Positions 8,054-18,243 of a stretch of DNA of 50,968 nucleotides are shown here, in pieces. A program made the translations under genes and the position numbers. A model generated the notes under the pieces. The model searched no databases and was not told the origin of the DNA. It was given only the letters and a program-made list of their open reading frames with translations. How positions within the stretch are numbered: position 1 is the stretch's first letter; the number at the start of each line of letters is the position of its first letter. Origin of the DNA: Burkholderiales bacterium (GTDB taxonomy: Bacteria > Pseudomonadota > Gammaproteobacteria > Burkholderiales > Burkholderiaceae_E); assembly GCA_029977705.1 (NCBI GenBank), contig JAPOKJ010000023.1, forward strand, positions 1-50,968. The letters run 5' to 3'.

Positions 8054-8811
8054 CTGACCGTCACCGGGGCGTGGTCGGAGAAGCGCTGCGCCTTGTAGAT
8101 GTCACAGTCCCTGGCCTTGGCGGCCAGACCCGGCGTCACCAGGTGGTAGTCCAGACGCCAGCCCACGTTCTTGTCCCAGGAAGCGCCGCGGTTGCTCCAC
8201 CAGGAGTACTGCTCGGGGCGCGGATCGAGCTGGCGGAAGGTGTCGACAAAGCCGAGCTCGTCGATGACACGCGTCACCCAGTCGCGTTCCACAGGCGTGA
8301 AGCCGGGGTTCTTCTGGTTGCTCTTCCAGTTCTTCAGGTCGATCTCCTTGTGCGCGATGTTCCAGTCGGCACAGACGATCACCTCGCGCCCGCTCTCGCG
8401 CAAGGCCTTCATGTGCGGGTAGAAGGCTTCGAGAAAGCGCAGCTTGGACTGGTAGCGTTCCTCGTTGGCGCTGCCCGAAGGCGAATACAGCGAGACCACG
8501 GTGACATTGCCGAAGTCGGCCTCCAGGTAGCGGCCTTCCTGGTCGAACTCGGCCACCCCGAAGCCGCGCCGGATGGCCTTGGGCTTCTTGTGGCTGTAGA
8601 TCCCGACGCCGGCGTAGCCCTTGCGCTCGGCCGCAAAGAAATGCGCCTTGTGGCGCCCGATCTGGTGCAGGGACGCCTCGATGTCCTCGATCGATGCCTT
8701 GATTTCCTGCACACACACTACGTCGGCATCATGCTGCGCCAGCCATTCGGCGAAACCCTTGCGGGCGGCGGATCGGATGCCGTTGAGATTGAGTGTGGTG
8801 ACTTTGAACAT
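8035..8811 (-). CDS. xthA: exodeoxyribonuclease III
   Basis: A 258-residue exonuclease III / AP endonuclease. The start at 8811 gives MFKVTTLNLNGIRSAARKGF, the normal N-terminus. Catalytic and metal residues are visible: Asn10, Glu36 in QEIKAS, the YSPSGS strand, ADWNIAHKEIDL, WRLDYHLV and the terminal FSDHAP. It repairs abasic sites and removes 3' blocks in the cytoplasm. It is convergent with, and overlaps by 19 bases, the P-type ATPase gene. On its 5' side it diverges from a CoA-transferase gene. Confidence 0.95.
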   Translation of the reverse strand: MFKVTTLNLNGIRSAARKGFAEWLAQHDADVVCVQEIKASIEDIEASLHQIGRHKAHFFAAERKGYAGVGIYSHKKPKAIRRGFGVAEFDQEGRYLEADFGNVTVVSLYSPSGSANEERYQSKLRFLEAFYPHMKALRESGREVIVCADWNIAHKEIDLKNWKSNQKNPGFTPVERDWVTRVIDELGFVDTFRQLDPRPEQYSWWSNRGASWDKNVGWRLDYHLVTPGLAAKARDCDIYKAQRFSDHAPVTVSYNARL

Positions 8812-9007
8812 GGGCAGGACTCGGGAAGGGCTGGGGGCGCAGGGCGGACGGCGGGGCAGCCGGAGGCGAAAGTGTAGCCAAGTCGGCGGTTTACAGTACG
8901 GGCCCTTGTCTGATGCAGGTGCTGCCCTGCGCTGTCCCGGCACTGGCATGGGCTGTTGGCCCTATACTTTTCAAGCGCGGGTACCGCGCCGACAACCGCC
9001 TTGAACA

Positions 9008-10282
9008 ATGACCCACACGCCACCTTCCGACACCGCCCGCGACTCGGGTCGCCACCTTCCCCTGACCGCACCGGACCCTGCCAGGCAGGGGCCCTTGTCG
9101 GGTATCCGGGTGGTCGACCTGTCCCGGCTGGTGGCGGGCAACATGCTCAGTCTGCAACTGGCCGATTTCGGGGCGGACGTCATCAAGGTCGAGGCTGTCG
9201 AAGGCGGCGATACTCTGCGTCAGTGGCGCGAGCGCCATGCGGACTTTCCCGAGGGCTTTGATGCCTGGTGGCAGGTCTACGCCCGCAACAAGCGCAGCCT
9301 GGCGCTCGAGTTGCGTGAGGCCCAGGCCCAGCATTGGCTCAAGCGTCTGATCGGTACCGCCCAGGTACTGGTCGAGAGTTTCAGGCCTGGGGTGCTCGAG
9401 GCCATGGGCCTGTCGCCAGAGTCCTTGCACGCCCTGCATCCCTCGCTCGTTATCGTGCGGCTGTCGGGCTGGGGTCAGAGCGGACCGTATCGCGAGTTGC
9501 CCGGCTTTGGCAGCCTGATCGAAGGATTCTGCGGCTTTGCCCACAAGCACCGCAACGCGCAAGGGGTACCGGGTCTGCCCAACATGGCCCTGGGCGACAT
9601 GGTCACCGGCCTGACAGGCGCCTTTGCGACGGTCACCGCCTTGCGCGAGGTCGAGGTGCGCGGCGGCAAGGGGCAGGTGATCGATCTGTCCCTGCTCGAG
9701 CCGATGTTGGCCATCAACGGGCCGGATGTCACCGCCCAGGTGGCCACCGGTCGTCGCGCGCCACCTGGCGAAAAGATTTCCTCGCCGCGTGGCGTTTACC
9801 AGTGTGCCGATGGCGCCTGGGTGTCGATGTCTGGCTCGACCGACGTGATGGCCCGACGCGTGTTCGAGGCGATCGGTCAGGCGGACTTGTTCGATGATCC
9901 GCGCTATGCGACCAATGCTGCACGTCTGGCGCATGACCGCGAGGTCGATGCCATGGTGGCCGCCTTCATCGCCACCCTCGATCAGGCCAGTTGTCTTGAG
10001 CATTTTCGCAGTCGTGGCGTGACCGTCGGGCCGATCTACGACCCGGGGACCTTGATCCATGATCCTCACATCGTGGCGCGTGCGGCCTACCTGAGGCTTG
10101 ATCGCGAGGATGGCTCCGAGCCCCTGGTGATGCATGCGGTCACGCCGCGGCTATGCGGGACCCCTGGCGCGATTCGTCGCGCAGCGCCGTCCCTGGGTGA
10201 ACACAGTGACGAGGTGCTCTCGTCCCTGGGGGCCGACGCCGCGGTGTTGGCAGCACTTCGTTCCAAAGGGGTGATCCGGTGA
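9008..10282 (+). CDS. family III CoA-transferase (CaiB/BaiF type)
   Basis: A 424-residue CoA-transferase. After about 27 low-complexity residues the fold begins with PLSGIRVVDLSRLVAGNMLSLQLADFGADVIKVE, the family signature. The catalytic aspartate is Asp197 in NMALGDMVTG, followed by GKGQVIDLSLLEPM. Such enzymes move CoA between carboxylates as the activation step of acid catabolism. The stop overlaps the GTG start of the acyl-CoA ligase (GTGA at 10279-10282), so the two are translationally coupled. A TATACT -10-like hexamer is at 8963-8968 but its -35 is weak. The acid substrate is not evident. Confidence 0.92.
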   Translation: MTHTPPSDTARDSGRHLPLTAPDPARQGPLSGIRVVDLSRLVAGNMLSLQLADFGADVIKVEAVEGGDTLRQWRERHADFPEGFDAWWQVYARNKRSLALELREAQAQHWLKRLIGTAQVLVESFRPGVLEAMGLSPESLHALHPSLVIVRLSGWGQSGPYRELPGFGSLIEGFCGFAHKHRNAQGVPGLPNMALGDMVTGLTGAFATVTALREVEVRGGKGQVIDLSLLEPMLAINGPDVTAQVATGRRAPPGEKISSPRGVYQCADGAWVSMSGSTDVMARRVFEAIGQADLFDDPRYATNAARLAHDREVDAMVAAFIATLDQASCLEHFRSRGVTVGPIYDPGTLIHDPHIVARAAYLRLDREDGSEPLVMHAVTPRLCGTPGAIRRAAPSLGEHSDEVLSSLGADAAVLAALRSKGVIR

Positions 10283-11820
10283 TCCTTGCCCACATGCTCC
10301 TGCGCCAGGCGCTCCTTCACCCTGAGCGCCCTGCGATCTTCGATGGCGATCGCCTGCATGCCACCTACGGCCAGTGGGCGGCGCGCAGTTCGGCGGCGGC
10401 GCAGCGCCTGCGCACGGCCGGCCTGCAACCGGGCGATCGGGTGCTGCTGTTCGCGCACAACCATCCGCGCTACCTGGAGCTGATCTGGGCGGCCTGGTGG
10501 GCCGGGCTGGTGGTGGTGCCGGTCAATGCCAAGCTGCACCGGCTCGAGGTGGAATGGATCATCGACAATGCCCAGGCGCGCTGGGGCTTCGTGACCGCCG
10601 ATGTCGCGTCCGACGCGCTGGCTGGCCTTGAACGACAGATCGACCTGGACTCGTCACAGGCCGAGGACCTGCTGGTGCCGATGGGGCCGCCTGCCGACAT
10701 CCCGATCACTGGCCGCACCCTCGCCGACACGGCCTGGCTCTTTTACACCAGCGGCACCACCGGCCGTCCCAAGGGCGTGATGCTGACCGGCCGCAATCTG
10801 ATGACGATGTCGCTCACCTACTTCTCGGATGTCGACACCGTGACACCGCAGGACACCATGCTCTATGGCGCCCCCATGTCGCATGGCTGCGGCATCTATG
10901 CGGTGCCGCACCTGATCGCCGGTGCCCGGCATGCGGTACCGGCCTCGCGCGGCGTCGACCCAGCCGAGATGTTTGCGCTGGGCCGTACCATCGGACCGGT
11001 CACCACGTTTGCAGCGCCCACCATCGTCAAGCGCCTGGTCGACTTTGCCGAACACCAGGGGCTCGATGCCGCACAGGCAGCGGCCAGCTTCAAGACCATC
11101 GTGTACGGCGGCGCGCCGATGTACCTGGCCGACATCCAGCGCGCCATGGCACGCATGGGGCCGCGCTTTGTGCAGATCTATGCCCAAGGCGAGGCCCCCA
11201 TGACCATCACCGTGCTCGCGCGCGAGCACCTGCTCGATGCGCAGCATCCCCGTCATGTCGAGCGCATGGCCTCAGTGGGCGTGGCGCAATCATCGATGCA
11301 GGTACGGGTCACCGATGAACAGGGGCGGGATCTGCACCTGGGCGAGATTGGCGAGGTGGTGACGCGTGGCGATGCGGTCATGGCCGGCTATTGGCGCAAC
11401 CCCGAGGCGACGGCCGCTGCGATCCGCGACGGCTGGCTGTTCACCGGCGATGTCGGCGCGATGGATGCCGATGGCTTCCTGACGCTCAAGGATCGCAGCA
11501 AGGACATGATCATCAGCGGTGGCTCGAACATCTACCCGCGCGAGGTCGAGGAGGTCCTGCTCACGGCAGCGGGCGTGTCCGAGGTGTCGGTGGTGGGCGA
11601 ACCCGATCCCGAGTGGGGGGAATCGGTGGTGGCCTTCGTGGTGGCCCTGCCCGGTGTGGTGCTCGAGGGCCATGACCTGGATGCCCATTGCCTGGCCAAC
11701 ATTGCCCGCTTCAAGCGGCCCAAGCGCTATGTCTTCGTCGACAGCCTGCCCAAAAACAATTACGGCAAGGTGCTCAAGACCGAGTTGCGGCAAAGGCTCA
11801 AGGCCGGGCCTTCGCGCTGA
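10279..11820 (+). CDS. AMP-binding acyl-CoA ligase
   Basis: A 513-residue adenylate-forming enzyme. The P-loop-like motif is FYTSGTTGRPKGVML; later the hinge region DGWLFTGDVGAMDADGFL, the DRSKDMIISGGSNIYPREVEE motif and the C-terminal lysine region LPKNNYGKVLKTEL are all intact. It starts at GTG 10279, overlapping the stop of the CoA-transferase gene. Together they offer two ways of making a CoA thioester, perhaps of related acids. The product acid cannot be assigned from sequence. It ends 62 bases before pyrE. Confidence 0.92.
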   Translation: MILAHMLLRQALLHPERPAIFDGDRLHATYGQWAARSSAAAQRLRTAGLQPGDRVLLFAHNHPRYLELIWAAWWAGLVVVPVNAKLHRLEVEWIIDNAQARWGFVTADVASDALAGLERQIDLDSSQAEDLLVPMGPPADIPITGRTLADTAWLFYTSGTTGRPKGVMLTGRNLMTMSLTYFSDVDTVTPQDTMLYGAPMSHGCGIYAVPHLIAGARHAVPASRGVDPAEMFALGRTIGPVTTFAAPTIVKRLVDFAEHQGLDAAQAAASFKTIVYGGAPMYLADIQRAMARMGPRFVQIYAQGEAPMTITVLAREHLLDAQHPRHVERMASVGVAQSSMQVRVTDEQGRDLHLGEIGEVVTRGDAVMAGYWRNPEATAAAIRDGWLFTGDVGAMDADGFLTLKDRSKDMIISGGSNIYPREVEEVLLTAAGVSEVSVVGEPDPEWGESVVAFVVALPGVVLEGHDLDAHCLANIARFKRPKRYVFVDSLPKNNYGKVLKTELRQRLKAGPSR

Positions 11821-11882
11821 GCGGGCGAACGGCGCCGGGCATTATCATGTCGTCACTTTCCATCGAATCCCGAGAGAACGAT

Positions 11883-12560
11883 TTGAGCGCTGCGACCGAC
11901 ACCACCCGCAAGGACTTCATCGACTTCGCCCTGCAGGCGGGAGTGCTGAAATTCGGCGAATTCAAGACCAAGGCGGGGCGCCTGTCGCCGTATTTTTTCA
12001 ATGCCGGCCTGTTCAATGACGGTGCCCTGCTGGGGCGCCTGGCCGAGTTCTATGCGGCTACGCTCGATCAGGCGATTGGCCAGGGCCAGGCCTGCGATGT
12101 GCTCTATGGGCCCGCCTACAAGGGCATCACGCTGGCCAGTGCCACCGCCGTGGCGATGGCCCGGCGCGGTCGCAACCTGCCCTTCGTGTACAACCGCAAG
12201 GAAGCCAAGGATCACGGCGAAGGCGGCGTGCTGGTCGGTGCACCGCTCAAGGGTCAGGTGGTGATCATCGACGATGTCATCAGCGCCGGAACCTCGGTGC
12301 GCGAATCGGTGGAGTTGATCCGCCAGGCCGGTGCCACGCCGGCCGCGGTGCTGATCTGTCTGGACCGGCAGGAACGCGGCGGCGATGCGGTCAATGTCGG
12401 CGCCACCTCGGCGACGCAGGAAGTGCAAAAGCTGTACGGCATTCCGGTCATCGCGATTGCCTCGCTGAATGACCTGATGGCCTACCTCGAGGCCGACCAG
12501 GGCGCCCTTGCGCAGTATCGCGACAAGGTGGCTGCGTATCGTCAGCGTTATGGGATCTGA
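11883..12560 (+). CDS. pyrE: orotate phosphoribosyltransferase
   Basis: About 225 residues. The enzyme joins orotate to PRPP in pyrimidine synthesis. Family marks are FKTKAGRLSPYFFNAGLFN, DVLYGPAYKGITLA, FVYNRKEAKDHGEGG and the PRPP loop VVIIDDVISAGTSVRES. I favour the TTG at 11883 (MSAATDTTRKDF) because homologues start near there and GAGAG lies just upstream; an in-frame ATG at 11847 would add 12 residues but has no visible ribosome site. The next gene begins 3 bases after the stop, so pyrE is co-transcribed with a Bug receptor and an amidohydrolase. Confidence 0.95.
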   Translation: MSAATDTTRKDFIDFALQAGVLKFGEFKTKAGRLSPYFFNAGLFNDGALLGRLAEFYAATLDQAIGQGQACDVLYGPAYKGITLASATAVAMARRGRNLPFVYNRKEAKDHGEGGVLVGAPLKGQVVIIDDVISAGTSVRESVELIRQAGATPAAVLICLDRQERGGDAVNVGATSATQEVQKLYGIPVIAIASLNDLMAYLEADQGALAQYRDKVAAYRQRYGI

Positions 12561-12563
12561 AGC

Positions 12564-13541
12564 ATGAGTGCCCTGCGACGCCTGGTGCTGGCCTTGCCTG
12601 TCGTGCCGGCCTTGCTGGGCCTGACCCTGGCAGACAGTGTCGTGGCCCAGCCGGCCGGACCCTTGACCATCGTCGTGCCATCGACCCCTGGCGGCGCGCC
12701 GGACATCATGGCGCGGCTGATGGCGGAGGGCTTGCGCAGCCGCCTGAACCAGACGGTCATCGTCGAGAACAAGCCGGGGGCCGGCGGCATTGTCGGTGCC
12801 ATGGCGGTCAAGACCGCGGCGGCCAATGGCAATACGGTCCTGCTCACCCATGCCGCTGTGGTGACGATCACCCCGCTGACCTACCGCGCTGCCAAGTACG
12901 ACATGGCCCGCGACTTCGAAGCGGTGGCGGTGGTGGCCGAAACACCGATGCTGTTCGTCGCCCATCCGGGCACCGGCTTCAAGACACTGGCAGAAGCGCT
13001 GGCCCAGGCCAGGTCTCGGCCTGATGCCTTGTTGCTGGCGAGCCCCTTGCGCGGCACGATCCCGCATCTGAGCGGCGAGTTGCTGGGCATCAGCTCCGGC
13101 ACGCGCTGGCACCAGGTGCCCATGAGCAGCAGCGGCCAGGCAGTACAGGCGGTGGTCAATGGCGATGCCCAGGTTTCGGTCGATGGCATCCCGCCGCTGC
13201 TGCCCCTGGTCAAGGCGGGCCGCGTGACGGCACTGGCGGTGACCGCCAATCGGGTACTGCCCGGGCTGGAGGACCTTCCCCTGGCCAAGGACACGGTGCC
13301 GGGCCTGACCCTCACCGGCTGGTTCATGATGTTCGCGCCCAGGGGCACGCCACAGGCGCGGGTGAATGCGCTCAACGAGGCGGTCAATGCGGCCATCCGT
13401 GCGCCCGAATTCATCCAGAAGCTGCAGGCCGCAGCGATTTATCCGGTGGGCGGCTCCACCGCCGATGCCCGCGCCTTCCTGGTACGTGAACAGCAGCTGT
13501 GGGCCCGTGCCGTGCAGCAGGCCGGCCTGAAACCGGAGTAA
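12564..13541 (+). CDS. Bug/TctC-family periplasmic solute receptor
   Basis: A 325-residue tripartite-tricarboxylate receptor. Residues 1-28 are a Sec signal ending VVAQ. The mature protein starts with LTIVVPSTPGGAPDIMARL, then VIVENKPGAGGIVGAMAV, the ligand-loop hallmark of Bug proteins. Family members bind small carboxylates in the periplasm. No TctA or TctB membrane partner is in the window, which is usual for the expanded Bug family of Burkholderiales. It lies between pyrE and an amidohydrolase with 3-base gaps, so the receptor and hydrolase may serve the same compound. Confidence 0.92.
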   Translation: MSALRRLVLALPVVPALLGLTLADSVVAQPAGPLTIVVPSTPGGAPDIMARLMAEGLRSRLNQTVIVENKPGAGGIVGAMAVKTAAANGNTVLLTHAAVVTITPLTYRAAKYDMARDFEAVAVVAETPMLFVAHPGTGFKTLAEALAQARSRPDALLLASPLRGTIPHLSGELLGISSGTRWHQVPMSSSGQAVQAVVNGDAQVSVDGIPPLLPLVKAGRVTALAVTANRVLPGLEDLPLAKDTVPGLTLTGWFMMFAPRGTPQARVNALNEAVNAAIRAPEFIQKLQAAAIYPVGGSTADARAFLVREQQLWARAVQQAGLKPE

Positions 13542-13544
13542 GCC

Positions 13545-14477
13545 ATGTCCAGCCCCGATCGCATCGATACCCACCAGCACATCGTGCCGCCCCGCTATGC
13601 CCAGTGGCTGGCCAGTCTCGGCCAGTTGGCCGGTGGCTTGCCGATTCCGCCCTGGTCGGCGGACAAGGCCCTGGCCCTGATGGATGCGGCGCGCATCGCC
13701 AAGGCAGTGCTCTCGGTGTCCACGCCCGGCGTGCATCTGGGGCAAGGCCCCGAGGCCGATCGGGTGGCCCGCGAGAAGGCCCGCGAGGTCAACGAGTTTG
13801 CCGCCCAGGTGGCGATCGACCATCCGGGGCGCTTTGGCTTCTTTGCCACCCTCACCCTGCCCGATGTCGAGGGCGCGATCGCCGAGGCCGACTATGCGCT
13901 CGACCACCTCAAGGCACAGGGCGTGGTGCTGCTGGCCAATGTTGGCGGGCAATATCTGGGCGATGCGGCCTGGGCGCCACTGATGGATCACCTGAACCGC
14001 CGCAAGGCGGTGATCTTCGTGCACCCCTCGATCCTGCCAGCGCAGGAAGTGCCGGGCATCCCGGCGTTTGCGGCCGACTTCCTGCTTGACACCACGCGCG
14101 CCGCGATCAACCTGGTCAAGGGCGGCACGATGCAGCGCTGCCCGGACCTGAAGATCATCCTGTCGCACGGCGGCGGCTTCGTGCCCTATGCGGCCGAGCG
14201 CATCGCGCGCATCTGCGCACCCGACAGCACCCAGGCCACCGGCATCGCTTTGCTGCGCAAGTTCTATTTCGATACGGCGCTCTCGAGCAGCCCGTATGCA
14301 TTGCCCTCGCTACTGGCTTTCGCCGATCCGCAGCGCCTCCTGTTTGGCAGTGACTGGCCTTATGCGCCCAAGTCGCTGGCGCTCAGCTTTGCGGGACAGC
14401 TGGACCGGTTTCCGCTCGAGGGCTCGATGCGCGCCGCGATCCATCGCGACAATGCGACGCGCCTTTTTCAGCGGTAA
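13545..14477 (+). CDS. amidohydrolase-2 family decarboxylase/hydrolase
   Basis: A 310-residue TIM-barrel enzyme of the ACMSD-like amidohydrolase-2 family, which mostly decarboxylates aromatic or unsaturated acids. The N-terminal metal motif is RIDTHQHIVPP; then VIFVHPS, ILSHGGGFVPY and the catalytic Asp in LLFGSDWPYAP. It follows a Bug receptor by 3 bases, so uptake and metabolism may be paired. Its 3' end overlaps the convergent DUF3297 gene by 10 bases. Hydrolytic rather than decarboxylating activity is possible. Confidence 0.88.
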   Translation: MSSPDRIDTHQHIVPPRYAQWLASLGQLAGGLPIPPWSADKALALMDAARIAKAVLSVSTPGVHLGQGPEADRVAREKAREVNEFAAQVAIDHPGRFGFFATLTLPDVEGAIAEADYALDHLKAQGVVLLANVGGQYLGDAAWAPLMDHLNRRKAVIFVHPSILPAQEVPGIPAFAADFLLDTTRAAINLVKGGTMQRCPDLKIILSHGGGFVPYAAERIARICAPDSTQATGIALLRKFYFDTALSSSPYALPSLLAFADPQRLLFGSDWPYAPKSLALSFAGQLDRFPLEGSMRAAIHRDNATRLFQR

Positions 14478-14725
14478 TAGGCTTCGACCGTTCCCTTGAG
14501 CTTGATCATCAGGGGCTTGCCCTTGCGATCGAGCGTCTTGCCGGCAGGCACGCGCACCCAGCCTTCGCTGCGGCAATACTCTTCCACATCGTGGCGATCC
14601 TTTCCATTGAGACGGATGCCGACGCTGTGCTCGAACACGGCCGCGTTGTAGTGCGGGCTGGCGGGATCGACGCTCAGGCGATCGGGCAGGTCGGGACGTT
14701 CGGGGGCTGAGGTGGGTTCGGTCAT
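14468..14725 (-). CDS. DUF3297 family protein
   Basis: An 85-residue protein matching the conserved core of DUF3297: LPDRLSVDPASPHYNAAVFEHSVGIRLNGKDRHDVEEYC, then a glycine/lysine-rich end, RKGKPLMIKLKGTVEAYYR. The family is widespread in proteobacteria with no known function. It is acidic at the N-terminus and basic at the C-terminus, with no signal or membrane segment. The start at 14725 is the only ATG upstream of the conserved block. It converges on the amidohydrolase gene. Confidence 0.85.
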   Translation of the reverse strand: MTEPTSAPERPDLPDRLSVDPASPHYNAAVFEHSVGIRLNGKDRHDVEEYCRSEGWVRVPAGKTLDRKGKPLMIKLKGTVEAYYR

Positions 14726-14867
14726 GAAGAAGGCTCGAATCAATGGGGGCAGGCTTCGCCGGCGGGGCAGCTTGCCCGATGGGCTGGGAGTATAAGGCGG
14801 CGCCGGTCCGTGGGCTCTGGTCTGTGTTGGTATGCCCTGGGGCCTGAAGACCTCGTGCGCCCCTGGC

Positions 14868-15377
14868 TCAGGCGTCGCGGCGGGTCCGATAACGGGGCAG
14901 CGGCTCGTGCAGTGAAGGGACCAGAGGGTTGCGCGTGCGCAGGTCCGGAAACATCTGGAAGTCTCGGTCGGCGGACCACAGTTCGGTGACGCCGTTGCCC
15001 AGGCAGATGGCCGCGATACGGGCATCGTGGACCCTGCCCCCGGACACGCCCGAGCGTGTCAGCAAGCCTGCAAGGGTCTGGGCGTGATCAGCCGTTTCGC
15101 AGATCATCCGGCACTGCGGATGGGCGATCCAGGCATTCAGCGCTGCAAGCGCTTGGTCGATCGGGGTCGCCGCGTCCTTGAAGGCCTTGCTGGTGACAAC
15201 GGCCAGAAATTCATGGGCGCAGGGCCAGGCGATGCACCACGTCGATCCGGACAGTCCCAGTCGCTCCAGGGCCGCCAGCGCGGCCTCGTGCTGCGGCAAT
15301 TCGGGACGGTGGGCCTGCAAAAGGATATTGGTGTCGACCGCGATCAGCGCCTCGCGATCCCCGGGCCCGCGATTCAT
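14868..15377 (-). CDS. PIN-domain ribonuclease, VapC-type toxin
   Basis: A 169-residue PIN domain. The acidic metal-binding set is visible: Asp in IAVDTNILLQAH, Glu in CAHEFLAVV, Asp in GRVHDARIAAICL, and Asp in LWSADRDFQMF. Such proteins cut structured RNA, often tRNA, and are neutralised by an antitoxin encoded just upstream. The ATG start overlaps the antitoxin stop by ATGA at 15374-15377, so the pair is coupled. The C-terminal tail after DLRTRNPLVPSL is longer than in minimal VapC proteins. Confidence 0.88.
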   Translation of the reverse strand: MNRGPGDREALIAVDTNILLQAHRPELPQHEAALAALERLGLSGSTWCIAWPCAHEFLAVVTSKAFKDAATPIDQALAALNAWIAHPQCRMICETADHAQTLAGLLTRSGVSGGRVHDARIAAICLGNGVTELWSADRDFQMFPDLRTRNPLVPSLHEPLPRYRTRRDA

Positions 15378-15670
15378 TTGGCTTCAGGCCTCAGACCTGG
15401 CGGCACGAACCCGAAGCGTTGCAACCACCACTGGGGATCGTTCTGTGAGTAGGCCAGTTCGTGCAGGCAGGCATCGGCCGCGAAAGTGCCGCTGGCCAGG
15501 GGTGTGCCGCTGTAGACAAGGGTCTTGATGGGCGTGGCCACCGCCGGGCGAACCTTCAGATGGGCGGCCAGTGCGTCCTCCACCACCTGCCGCAGGGTGC
15601 CACCGGTATCGAGGGCGCGCTGCTTGGCGGCGACGAGCAGTGCGTCGTCGATATCGAGGGTGGTCTTCAT
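15374..15670 (-). CDS. VapB-type antitoxin
   Basis: A 98-residue antitoxin. MKTTLDIDDALLVAAKQRALDTGGTLRQVVEDAL is a typical ribbon-helix-helix DNA-binding segment, and the C-terminal half (about 45-98) ending in DPQWWLQRFGFVPP would wrap the toxin. I place the start at ATG 15670; a GTG at 15676 in frame is possible. Upstream lies a cluster of TATGGGT half-sites, likely its own operator. It overlaps the toxin gene by four bases. Confidence 0.85.
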   Translation of the reverse strand: MKTTLDIDDALLVAAKQRALDTGGTLRQVVEDALAAHLKVRPAVATPIKTLVYSGTPLASGTFAADACLHELAYSQNDPQWWLQRFGFVPPGLRPEAK

Positions 15671-15680
15671 GAGCACAATG

Positions 15681-15714
15681 TATGGGTTTATGGGTCGCTA
15701 ACCCATAATCCCAT
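15681..15714 (-). promoter_or_regulatory. TATGGGT repeat cluster, probable VapB operator
   Basis: Two direct copies of TATGGGT (15681-15687 and 15689-15695) face an inverted copy ACCCATA (15701-15707) and a shorter CCCAT (15710-15714). The outer arms TATGGGTT and AACCCATA form an 8-base inverted repeat with an 11-base spacer. The cluster starts 11 bases upstream of the antitoxin ATG, the position expected for an autoregulated ribbon-helix-helix operator. Confidence 0.6.
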
Positions 15715-15777
15715 GGAACGTCTGCGGATGCAAGCCGATTCAGGGCATGCCTTGCTGCCCGCAGACCCCTTTTTGCC

Positions 15778-17253
<1,476 letters not shown>

Positions 17254-17283
17254 CTTGTGTTCCTCGAATTGATCGCCCCGGCC

Positions 17284-18243
17284 TTAAAGCCAGCGCTTGA
17301 TGAAGGCATCGAGCCGTTGCAGGGCGTCGGCACGTGCGGCGGGATCGCCGCCCACGGTGACGCCGCGTCCGCGTCGCTGGCCGTTGGGCACATCGGCGCG
17401 TACCCGCAGCGGGTCGGTGCCATCGAAGCCATGGTAGGCCCCGGGGTAGAGTTTGAACTCGAAGCGGGTTTCTTCAAGCCCTTCGGATCTCAGGCGCGCC
17501 TGCTGCCGCTCATGCAGCAGGATGCAGGGCCGCGCCGGTGTCCAGTCATCGCTCTCGCCGATCATCAGCAGCAGCGGCATGCCCGGTTGGTAGCGGTCAC
17601 GCTGGCTGGCCGGCGTGCAGCCGGGATAAAAGGCCACGGCGGCGCGAAAGTCGGGCAGGCCCTCGGGCCAGGGCAGGCTGCGGTCTATGCTGGCCAGCGT
17701 GGTGCTGCCGCCATGCGACCAGCCCAGCACCAGAATGCGCGAGGCGTCGACCCAGGCCTGCTGAGACAGCCAGTGCATCGCGTTGTGCACATCGATGCGG
17801 CGCTGCTCCGGGTGGATGTCGCGCTGCGCCGTCGGTTCGGTGCAGATGCCAGCAGGCTTGCCGCGCGGCGTGAAGCTGTCGAGCAGCAGGAAGCTGATGC
17901 CACGCGACTGGAACCAGGCCTGATAGTCGCGGTAGCGCTTGCCCATCTGGCCACGGCTGTTCCAGACACCGCCACAGCCATGCAGCGCGAGCACGACGGG
18001 CGAGCGGCCACCGGCGGCTGGCTCGATGCGGTTCAGGTAGGCGCGCACGGTTGTCTGCCCGGGCGACATCGGGGCAATCTCGACGCTGCTGAACCCGGTC
18101 GGCAGGGATTGCGCGCGGGCGGGCGCCGCGCCCAGGCCCAGACCCAGCGCGGCGGCAAGCAGCATCGGCAGGCGTGCAGCGAGGCGGCGCAGGCGGCCGG
18201 CAAGACCGGGCCCATGCCCGGGTGCCGATCCGGCGCTGTGCAT
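17284..18243 (-). CDS. exported dienelactone-hydrolase-like alpha/beta hydrolase
   Basis: About 319 residues. An N-terminal hydrophobic segment (LPMLLAAALGLGLGAAPARAQ) looks like a Sec signal cleaved after ARA. The fold carries LALHGCGG (oxyanion region), nucleophile GWSHGG, acid MIGESDDWTP and histidine GAYHGFDG, a full triad. Substrate unknown; dienelactone hydrolases and polyester or ester hydrolases share this pattern. The start at 18243 overlaps the gatA stop (TGATG), so it is translationally coupled to gatA and sits inside the gat operon, ahead of gatB. Confidence 0.85.
   Translation of the reverse strand: MHSAGSAPGHGPGLAGRLRRLAARLPMLLAAALGLGLGAAPARAQSLPTGFSSVEIAPMSPGQTTVRAYLNRIEPAAGGRSPVVLALHGCGGVWNSRGQMGKRYRDYQAWFQSRGISFLLLDSFTPRGKPAGICTEPTAQRDIHPEQRRIDVHNAMHWLSQQAWVDASRILVLGWSHGGSTTLASIDRSLPWPEGLPDFRAAVAFYPGCTPASQRDRYQPGMPLLLMIGESDDWTPARPCILLHERQQARLRSEGLEETRFEFKLYPGAYHGFDGTDPLRVRADVPNGQRRGRGVTVGGDPAARADALQRLDAFIKRWL

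Noticed and set aside
11853-14168. 771-residue minus-strand frame across pyrE, receptor and amidohydrolase
   Set aside because: His/Gln/Arg-rich mirror of three well-supported + strand genes; no domain or ribosome site.
15721-15777. Possible terminator after gatB
   Set aside because: Only a short T run appears on the + strand; no stable hairpin was found on the minus strand.
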